From contig CAWVSV010000026.1 in NCBI GenBank assembly GCA_963933095.1, positions 1 through 28,252 of the forward strand: a stretch of DNA of 28,252 nucleotides, in the 5' to 3' direction. Shown here in pieces: positions 22,834 through 28,252 of the stretch (position 1 is its first letter; every line of letters starts with the position of its first letter). A program made the position numbers and the translations under genes. The DNA comes from UBA1124 sp963933095. GTDB taxonomy: Bacteria > Pseudomonadota > Gammaproteobacteria > Pseudomonadales > Cellvibrionaceae. The notes below the pieces were generated by a model, which was given only the letters and a program-made list of their open reading frames with translations, did no database searches and had not been told where the DNA came from.

Positions 22834-23148
22834 GTGCCGAAAAAAATACAATGTTGTTTGATCTGTATCGAAACTGAACTTCGGCAACTGCAGATGTGGC
22901 AGTCTGAGGCTCCGCCCAGTAAGGCGCTTTCAAGCACTCAGCCATTTTGTATTGATACGTTGAATTTCCCTCAGTGGCTGCAGTTTATTTTTTTGCCTCG
23001 CTTGCAGCAGCTTATTGAGCTGAATCTCCCGTTGCCACAGGGTTGTGCTGTCGCGCCTATGGCAGAAGAATATTTTAAGGCTCTGCCTGTGGAGGCTTCA
23101 CCATTGCTGCAGTCTTTACGCAGAGTAGATAGTCTTTTGTCCATATAA
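22834..23148 (+). CDS. yqcC: YqcC family protein (DUF446)
   Basis: The 104-residue product from the GTG at 22834 shows the YqcC pattern: IETELRQLQMWQ near 11-22, then PSKALSSTQPFCIDTLNFPQWLQFIFLPR across about 28-56, and PLPQGCAVAPMAEEYF near 65-80. Length matches the family. It is a small helical cytosolic protein of unknown function. In E. coli and many relatives yqcC directly precedes truC, encoding the tRNA pseudouridine synthase for U65. Here no truC follows: the next 345 bases hold only a short frame and a hairpin, then the convergent argS. The N-terminus has a cysteine pair (CCLIC), unusual for the family as I recall it. Confidence 0.85.
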   Translation: MPKKIQCCLICIETELRQLQMWQSEAPPSKALSSTQPFCIDTLNFPQWLQFIFLPRLQQLIELNLPLPQGCAVAPMAEEYFKALPVEASPLLQSLRRVDSLLSI

Positions 23149-23350
23149 AATCAGACTTGCCTTAATTAATCACATTATTGAGCAATGGCTCGATAGTGAT
23201 TTTGAGAGCAGTATCGCCATTGATTTCATGTCCAGTTTTGGTTTGAATTGTTCAAAAGCAGATTTTTTAAGCACTTCGGGCGAGTACTACCCAATGTATT
23301 CAACGTTTGCACGACAGGCAGCCAATTACACCCTGTTGCAGAGTTTTTGA
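23129..23350 (+). other. Open frame after yqcC without a good start, possible remnant
   Basis: One frame stays open from 23129 to the TGA at 23348-23350, about 73 codons, across the end of yqcC and the intergenic space. It has no ATG before 23228, and no ribosome binding site there; starting at that ATG it would be 40 residues. The translated composition looks protein-like (IIEQWLDSDFESSIAIDFMS) but I do not recognise it. It may be a decayed gene, for example of whatever once followed yqcC, or chance. Confidence 0.2.
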
Positions 23351-23360
23351 TAATCATGCC

Positions 23361-23387
23361 TGCAGTCGCGCTAGTTGCGCGATTGCA
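23361..23387. terminator. Strong hairpin between convergent yqcC and argS
   Basis: TGCAGTCGCGC (23361-23371) pairs with GCGCGATTGCA (23377-23387), 11 pairs with one G-U, around TAGTT. No long T-run follows on either strand, so termination may be partial. The remaining spacer to 23493 shows nothing further. Confidence 0.5.
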
Positions 23388-23493
23388 TTGCTTAACCGGG
23401 TGCTGAGGGAAATACCTGCGCGGTCTGATGGCAACAGGTCGGGTTACATCGCAGCCTAAAAAAGCCGTTAAAGCATTCTCCTATTCAGAGAAA

Positions 23494-25230
23494 TTACATT
23501 CTTTCCATCACCTCAATCCCCAGCAGATCTAGGCCGGTTTTTAGCGTGTTACCTACCTGTGCGCACAGCTGCAGTCGGCTGTTGCGGGTAGCGGTGTCGA
23601 TGCCATCTTTCAGGATCGGGCAGGCTTCGTAGAAACTCATGTAGAGTGAGGCCAATTCGTACAAATAATTACACAATATGTGTGGATAGGCTTCACGAGC
23701 AACAACCTCCAAACACTCAGATAGTTGCAGCAGTTTCAGAGCCAAGGCTTTTTCTTGATCAACTTCAAGCGCTAGCTCACCTTCGAGATCGGCAGCGCTA
23801 ATACCTGCCTTGCGGAAAATACTCTGAATACGGGTGTAGCCGTATTGCAAATAAGGAGCGGTATTGCCCTCGAAGCTGAGCATAGATTCCCAGCTGAAGA
23901 TGTAGTCATTGGTGCGGGTCTTGGAAAGATCGGCGTATTTGACCGCGCCTATCCCGACTTTGCGAGCGACTTCGAGAACCTGCTCATCGTCTAAGTCGGT
24001 GTTTTTTTCCCGCACCAGTTTCTCGGCGCGTTCAACAGCTTCTACCAACAGATCGGCCAGTTTTACAATGTCGCCAGCGCGAGTCTTAAATGGCTTGCCG
24101 TCGGCGCCCATCATGGTGCCAAAAGCGTGGTGTTCTAGGCTGGTGGTAGCGGGGACGAAGTTGGCTTTTTTGGCCAGAGTAAAGACCTGTTGCATATGCA
24201 GTGATTGGCGGGCGTCAATAAAATAGAGGACGCGGTCGGCTTGTAACGTGTCGGCACGATAGCGAAGGGCGGCGAGGTCAGTGGTGGCATAGAGATAGCC
24301 ACCGCCCTTTTTCTGAATAAGTACTGGCGACGGATTACCTTCTTTGTCGGCCATCTCGTCTAAAAATACGACCTGTGCACCTTCGCTTTCCACCGCTAGA
24401 TTTTGCTCTTGCAGCTCTTTGACCAATACCGAGAGGTCGTCGTTGTAGAAGCTTTCGCCTTTGACATCTTCCGGTTTCAAGGTGACATTAAGATTCGTGT
24501 ACATCTCTTCACTGTGCTTTAGCGATACCGTTTTAAATTGTTCCCACAGTTTGAGAATATTTTGGTCTCCGCCCTGAAGTTTCACCACGTATTCGCGTGC
24601 TTTGTCAGCGAAGGCAGGGTCTGCATCAAAGTGCTGCTTAGATTGACGGTAGAAAACCTCTAGGTCATTGAGCGCCATTACTGAGTCATCAGCGCTTAAG
24701 TGCTCCTCGAGCTCGGCGGTGAGCATGCCGAATTGGGTGCCCCAGTCGCCAACATGGTTTTGACGAATGACCTTGTGTCCTTGAAATTCCAGTAGGCGCA
24801 CCAGAGCGTCACCGATAATTGACGAGCGCAGGTGGCCGACATGCATTTCTTTGGCGAGATTGGGTGAGGAGTAATCGACGACCGCAGTCTGTGGGTCGCT
24901 TACCGCAGTGATACCGAGACGCTCATCAAGTTGAGCATGCGCTAATTGGGTCGCTAGCCATTTAGGGCACAAATGAATATTGATAAAACCGGGGCCGGCG
25001 ATTTCTATCGTTTCGGCGATTCCGTCTAGCTCTAAGTTTTCAACGATGCTGGCAGCGAGTGCGCGCGGGTTGGTCTTCATCACCTTGGCGGCGCCCATGG
25101 CTCCGTTGGCTTGATAATCACCAAAGCCGGCTTTTTTGCTCGGTGCAACAATGGGCGCGCACTCCGACGGGATACCGGCGCTAGTCATAGCGGACTGGAC
25201 TTTTTCAGTGAGAAGATCGCGAATATTCAT
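23494..25230 (-). CDS. argS: Arginyl-tRNA synthetase
   Basis: The 578 residues match E. coli ArgS (577). The N-terminal additional domain contains GFGDYQANGAMG (about 35-46). The class I HIGH signature is HVGHLRSSI at 130-138, preceded by SSPNLAKEM. The second signature is degenerate, as usual for ArgRS: MMGADGKPFKTRAG replaces KMSKS. The C-terminal anticodon-binding domain ends DLLGIEVMERM. The enzyme charges tRNA-Arg and needs the tRNA for amino-acid activation. The ATG at 25230 has only a weak ribosome binding site. argF and argD lie upstream on the same strand but are separated by 525 bases and a terminator, so argS is probably transcribed alone. Confidence 0.98.
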   Translation of the reverse strand: MNIRDLLTEKVQSAMTSAGIPSECAPIVAPSKKAGFGDYQANGAMGAAKVMKTNPRALAASIVENLELDGIAETIEIAGPGFINIHLCPKWLATQLAHAQLDERLGITAVSDPQTAVVDYSSPNLAKEMHVGHLRSSIIGDALVRLLEFQGHKVIRQNHVGDWGTQFGMLTAELEEHLSADDSVMALNDLEVFYRQSKQHFDADPAFADKAREYVVKLQGGDQNILKLWEQFKTVSLKHSEEMYTNLNVTLKPEDVKGESFYNDDLSVLVKELQEQNLAVESEGAQVVFLDEMADKEGNPSPVLIQKKGGGYLYATTDLAALRYRADTLQADRVLYFIDARQSLHMQQVFTLAKKANFVPATTSLEHHAFGTMMGADGKPFKTRAGDIVKLADLLVEAVERAEKLVREKNTDLDDEQVLEVARKVGIGAVKYADLSKTRTNDYIFSWESMLSFEGNTAPYLQYGYTRIQSIFRKAGISAADLEGELALEVDQEKALALKLLQLSECLEVVAREAYPHILCNYLYELASLYMSFYEACPILKDGIDTATRNSRLQLCAQVGNTLKTGLDLLGIEVMERM

Positions 25231-25755
25231 AGGGTGTATCTAGCCCGTTAAGCGGTAGGGTGCGGTCCATTGAGGACAGCACAAAAGGCGCAATTTTAAC
25301 GGAGCCTTGAACCAATAGCTAATGAATGGTGTGCTGGCGACGATCTAAGTTTAGCCGGCGGTCAGGTTGAATGGCGTTGTCGCGCTTTGTTTCACTGCGG
25401 CTGGTCGTACGTAAACGCCGAGCCTGGCAGTAGCGCCTGTTGGCTAGTAACTTATTGGGGCATGGGTGTTGTAGGCCGCCCGATACCATTTTTAAGCCAC
25501 GAGGTAGATATCAGCTTTGGTTGTTTCTAACACCAGTTCGGTAATCTTGATTAGCTTGGCAATATGGCAGGTAAATATCACACCGGGCAAAGGGCGAATT
25601 TTCGCCCACGATCTTACTGATTCGAAATATGCATCAGTTCGCTGGTTTTTCAGATATCAGCGTTTTTTATTTAAATGAAAGACCCTAGCAAACCGCACGA
25701 TTAGATTGCTGCAGGCTAGGGCTCTATTGCTAGCATCAATAAGATGCTGTCGAAG
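25231..25755. other. Intergenic region between argF and argS
   Basis: No gene is supported in these 525 bases; frames are at most about 25 codons. Inverted repeats are present: GGGCGAA-TT-TTCGCCC at 25592-25607, and AGCATC-AATAA-GATGCT at 25732-25748 just after the argF stop. The terminator of argD-argF lies at 25683-25721. The argS promoter must be here, but no convincing -35/-10 pair was found. Confidence 0.5.
25683..25721 (-). terminator. Probable terminator of argD-argF
   Basis: On the minus strand CCCTAGC (plus 25715-25721) pairs perfectly with GCTAGGG (plus 25683-25689), followed by TCTTTCATTT and an A/T-rich stretch. The loop is long (25 bases) and the T-run interrupted, so strength is uncertain. 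It lies about 35 bases after the argF stop. Confidence 0.55.
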
Positions 25756-26685
25756 CTAGTGATTGAGTAAAAATTCCATTAATGCTTTCTGCGCATGTAG
25801 GCGATTTTCAGCTTCCTGCCACACAACTGAGTCCGGCCCATCCAGCATCTCGGCCGAGCATTCCATACCGCGATACGCCGGTAGGCAGTGCATAAACAGA
25901 GCATCATTATGAGCATGACTCATTAACTCGCTATTCACCTGGTAGCCGCTAAAAGCAGTTTCACGGGCGGTTTTTTCGTCTTCCTGGCCCATCGAGGCCC
26001 AGGTGTCGGTTACCACTAAGTCGGAACCTTGAACTGCGATCTTAGGGTCGCGACTAATGCTTACGCGATCTGAGTTGGCGGTCACTAAATCGGCCTTGGG
26101 GTCGAAGCCTTCAGGGCAGGCGATCTTTAATTCGAAGTCGAACTGGCGTGCAGCGTTGATGTAAGAGTTGCACATGTTATTGCCATCGCCAACCCAGGAT
26201 ACCGTTTTTCCGGCGATAGAACCTCGCTCCTCGACAAAGGTCTGTACGTCGGCCAGTAGTTGGCAAGGGTGGTAGTCATCGGTCAGGGCGTTGATCACCG
26301 GCACTTTTGAATACTCGGCGAACCGTTCAATCTTGTCGTGGCCAAAAGTGCGGATCATGATCATATCAACCATGCGCGACAAGACGCGGGAAGAGTCTTC
26401 AATCGGCTCGCCGCGACCCAGCTGGGTATCGCGCGATGACAGGAACAAGGCGTGACCGCCGTGTTGCGCCATGGCTGTTTCAAATGATACGCGGGTACGG
26501 GTGGACGATTTTTCAAAAATCATGCCCAGCACCTTGTTATTAAATACGCTGTTGGCAGCCTGATCACTGCCAGTTTTAAGCAGAGCTTTCATTTCAATGG
26601 CGCGCTTAATGACGGAGTTTAGCTCAACTGGATCGAGATCCAGCAAGGTTAAAAAATGTCTGGGTTTATTAGCTTGATTTGCCAT
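25756..26685 (-). CDS. argF: Ornithine carbamoyltransferase
   Basis: The 309-residue product has the transcarbamylase motifs: carbamoyl-phosphate binding SSTRTR at 60-65, HPCQ at 139-142 and the ornithine-specific HCLP at 266-269. Asp-x-x-x-Ser-Met is represented by DTWASMGQ near 227-234. It makes citrulline from ornithine and carbamoyl phosphate in arginine synthesis. Length is typical for the biosynthetic enzyme of the Pseudomonas type. AAGGA lies nine bases before the ATG on the minus strand. It follows argD by 52 bases in one apparent operon, the order argD-argF being common in gammaproteobacteria. It is a paralogue of pyrB at 13703-14713. No ArgR box was recognised. Confidence 0.97.
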   Translation of the reverse strand: MANQANKPRHFLTLLDLDPVELNSVIKRAIEMKALLKTGSDQAANSVFNNKVLGMIFEKSSTRTRVSFETAMAQHGGHALFLSSRDTQLGRGEPIEDSSRVLSRMVDMIMIRTFGHDKIERFAEYSKVPVINALTDDYHPCQLLADVQTFVEERGSIAGKTVSWVGDGNNMCNSYINAARQFDFELKIACPEGFDPKADLVTANSDRVSISRDPKIAVQGSDLVVTDTWASMGQEDEKTARETAFSGYQVNSELMSHAHNDALFMHCLPAYRGMECSAEMLDGPDSVVWQEAENRLHAQKALMEFLLNH

Positions 26686-26716
26686 GGTGGCATTTCCTTA
26701 AAACGGTTTGCTTATT

Positions 26717-26729
26717 CCCGCGAGGCGGG
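26717..26729 (-). other. Hairpin between argD and argF
   Basis: CCCGC-GAG-GCGGG on the plus strand (26717-26721 and 26725-26729) gives a perfect five-base GC stem in the argD-argF spacer. No T-run follows. It may modulate the relative amounts of the two messages, for example as an RNA processing or stabilising element. Confidence 0.4.
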
Positions 26730-26737
26730 GCATAAAA

Positions 26738-27898
26738 TTAAAAGTTTTTGATGACCGCGGAGACTTTGGTCACTAACTCGGACACTTCATCGTCAGTGAG
26801 AATAAAGGTCGGCAGTAGACGCACGGTGTTGCCAGCGGCAACATTAATCAATACGCCGGCCTCGCGGGCGCTATCAACCAATTCTGCGCAGGGCCTATTC
26901 AGTTCAATACCGATCATCAACCCTTTGCCGCGAATTTCGACCACGCTATCGCAGCTTTCTAATGCGGCTTTAAATCCTTCTATTAAGGTGTCGCCTAAGA
27001 TACTTACGTTGGCGATCAGCTCGTCGTTCATCTCACTCATCACCGCCAAAGCAGCCGAGCAAGACAACGGGTTGCCGCCAAAGGTGGTACCGTGATTTCC
27101 TGGCTGTAAAACAGTGGAGGCTGCGCCGCGCGTTAGCACCGCACCAATGGGGGCGCCGTTGCCTAGACCCTTAGCCGAGGTCACTACGTCCGGCAATATA
27201 CCGTTGTGCTGATAGGCAAAAAAAGCGCCGGTGCGGCCGATGCCAGTTTGAATCTCATCGAGCATCAACAGCCATTCGTTCTGATCGCAAATAGCGCGCA
27301 GCTTGTTAAGGTAATCGTCGGCGGGTACGTGCACCCCACCCTCGCCCTGAACTGGCTCGACCAGTATAGCGACGATATTGTCATGTTCGGCGGCGGCGGT
27401 TTTTATCGCTTCAACATCATCGAAGGGCACTCGTACAAAGCCTTCTACTAAAGGTTCAAAACCTGCATGCACTTTTGGGTTGCCGGTAGCGCTCAAGGTC
27501 GCTAGGGTGCGGCCGTGAAAACCTTGCTGCATCACAATCACTTTAGGATTGTTCAGGCCTTTGTCGTTGCCATGTTTGCGCGCAATTTTTAAAGCACCTT
27601 CGTTAGCTTCGGCGCCGGAGTTGGAGAAAAATACGCTGTCTAGCCCTGAGCGTTCAACCAAAATGTTCGCCAGTTGTTCCTGCTGCGGAATATTGTAGAG
27701 GTTGGATACATGCATCAAACTGCTCGCCTGTTCGGCAATGGCGCGGGCAATTGAGGGATGGGCGTGGCCCAAGCTGCACACAGCGATGCCACTGATGGCG
27801 TCCAGATAGCTATTGCCCTGGTCGTCCCACACGCGGCTGCCTTCGCCCTTTACTAGGGTAAGTTTTCTTGCGCCGTAAGTGTTCATCAATGTGGCCAT
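26738..27898 (-). CDS. argD: Acetylornithine (and possibly succinyldiaminopimelate) aminotransferase
   Basis: The 386-residue product is a class III PLP-dependent aminotransferase of ArgD length. SNSGAEANE at 92-100 binds the cofactor phosphate, DEIQTGIGRTG from 214 contains the PLP-contacting Asp, and the Schiff-base Lys is Lys243 in TSAKGLGNG. GTTFGGNPL is also present. It converts N-acetylglutamate semialdehyde to N-acetylornithine; many bacterial ArgD enzymes also serve lysine synthesis. On the minus strand GGAGGG precedes the ATG at 27898 by five bases. A hairpin terminator lies 47 bases upstream of the start and a sigma70-like promoter just beyond that. It forms an operon with argF. Confidence 0.96.
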   Translation of the reverse strand: MATLMNTYGARKLTLVKGEGSRVWDDQGNSYLDAISGIAVCSLGHAHPSIARAIAEQASSLMHVSNLYNIPQQEQLANILVERSGLDSVFFSNSGAEANEGALKIARKHGNDKGLNNPKVIVMQQGFHGRTLATLSATGNPKVHAGFEPLVEGFVRVPFDDVEAIKTAAAEHDNIVAILVEPVQGEGGVHVPADDYLNKLRAICDQNEWLLMLDEIQTGIGRTGAFFAYQHNGILPDVVTSAKGLGNGAPIGAVLTRGAASTVLQPGNHGTTFGGNPLSCSAALAVMSEMNDELIANVSILGDTLIEGFKAALESCDSVVEIRGKGLMIGIELNRPCAELVDSAREAGVLINVAAGNTVRLLPTFILTDDEVSELVTKVSAVIKNF

Positions 27899-27944
27899 TC
27901 GGCCCTCCGTATTTCAACTAAAAAGTACTTAAATCTAAACCATC

Positions 27945-27968
27945 AAAAAAGGCAGCGAATGCGCTGCC
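27945..27968 (-). terminator. Intrinsic terminator in the argD leader region
   Basis: On the minus strand GGCAGCG-CATT-CGCTGCC is a perfect seven-base stem followed at once by six T. The orientation is that of argD, whose start is 47 bases downstream. No minus-strand gene is visible upstream to need it, so it may end a transcript from outside the window or act as an attenuator for argD. Confidence 0.85.
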
Positions 27969-27981
27969 TAATGAGACCGAC

Positions 27982-28010
27982 AATATATAAGCAAAATCAG
28001 GTGTAGGCAA
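27982..28010 (-). promoter_or_regulatory. Sigma70-like promoter directed at argD
   Basis: On the minus strand TTGCCT (plus 28005-28010) and TATATT (plus 27982-27987) are separated by exactly 17 bases. Transcription would begin near 27975, only a few bases before the terminator hairpin at 27968-27945. Upstream, GGTAAA/TTTACC at 28032-28051 is a further inverted repeat that could be an operator. Confidence 0.55.
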
Positions 28011-28073
28011 TGATATCTGCGCCTATAAAAAGGTAAACTCGCATTTTTACCGCATTGTTAGTCGAGCATAGTT

Positions 28074-28251
28074 ATGGGTGTTGGGATGGCTAGGGGCATA
28101 AATGCTCTAGATATTATTGAGTTGGGTGTGTTTGGCAGTCGTATTGAGGTGGTCTGTGATGAGTGTTGAGGTTGCAATGCCCAAGCCATTGAGTGCGATT
28201 GAGTTGGGTGTGTTTGGCAGTCGTATTGAGGTGGTCTGTGATGAGTGTTGA
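28074..28251 (+). other. Two short frames with a shared segment resembling a hydantoinase B N-terminus
   Basis: A frame from the ATG at 28074 to the TGA at 28167 (31 residues) and one from the ATG at 28159 to the TGA at 28249 (30 residues) share the segment IELGVFGSRIEVVCDEC because of the 55-bp repeat. The segment is similar, from memory, to the opening of hydantoinase B/oxoprolinase proteins (Ile-Glu-Leu-x-x-Phe-x-x-Arg-x-Glu-x-x-Cys-Asp/Glu-Glu-Met-Gly). As written both frames stop early. A real gene may begin here and continue right of the window, or the start may be duplicated and broken. Confidence in the family is low. Confidence 0.25.
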
Positions 28252-28252
28252 G
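28116..28252. repeat. Exact 55-bp direct repeat ending at the window edge
   Basis: The 55 bases 28116-28170 recur without a change at 28198-28252, a period of 82 bases. The base before each copy differs (T and G), so the match is exactly 55 on the left side, and the right side is cut by the end of the sequence. It may be a genuine tandem repeat continuing outside, or a product of short-read assembly stopping at a repeated 55-mer. Confidence 0.85.

Noticed and set aside
28116..28252. CRISPR array
   Set aside because: Only two copies of a 55-bp repeat with a 27-bp gap, longer than usual CRISPR repeats, with no cas gene and protein-like coding character. A tandem repeat or assembly edge fits better.

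Overview
The window looks like ordinary chromosome from a gammaproteobacterium of moderate GC, probably a marine or aquatic lineage of the Cellvibrionales type. The evidence is AmpE, AmpG, YajQ, FxsA-GroES-GroEL, iron SodB, class I fumarase, ExoI, DinG, YqcC and YchJ, plus a sigma32-type promoter before groES. Lineage below class is inference. No rRNA, tRNA, CRISPR, insertion sequence or prophage module was seen.

Layout: 1-2715 holds a peptidoglycan-recycling group (3' end of ampE, yajQ, ampG) with a possible 31-residue membrane peptide after ampE. 2796-6554 holds a DUF481 outer-membrane protein, fxsA and the heat-shock operon groES-groEL. A 144-base imperfect palindrome and a strong terminator follow groEL. 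6855-8659 holds sodB, an unrecognised membrane/coiled-coil protein and a convergent Lar-like zinc-ribbon protein. 9057-14713 holds class I fumarase, pterin carbinolamine dehydratase, a convergent beta carbonic anhydrase, exonuclease I and aspartate carbamoyltransferase. 14925-19881 is a minus-strand block: a REC-GGDEF-REC regulator, a DUF3549 protein, a short-chain dehydrogenase and a PlsC/GPAT-like acyltransferase. 19933-23148 holds YchJ, the Fe-S helicase DinG, a palindrome-dense spacer and YqcC. 23494-27898 holds minus-strand argS, argF and argD. The right end carries a promoter and terminator in front of argD and an exact 55-bp direct repeat that ends on the last base of the window.

Functional links: AmpE and AmpG belong to cell-wall recycling and beta-lactamase induction. 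ArgD and ArgF are consecutive arginine-pathway enzymes in one apparent operon, and ArgS uses the product. PyrB and ArgF compete for carbamoyl phosphate, whose bicarbonate precursor is supplied by carbonic anhydrase. YajQ and the GGDEF protein are the two cyclic-di-GMP-related proteins.

I do not see an obvious new multi-gene system. The most unusual signals are non-coding: the palindrome after groEL, the promoter-terminator arrangement before argD, the palindrome cluster between dinG and yqcC, and the repeat at the right edge. Among proteins the REC-GGDEF-REC architecture stands out.
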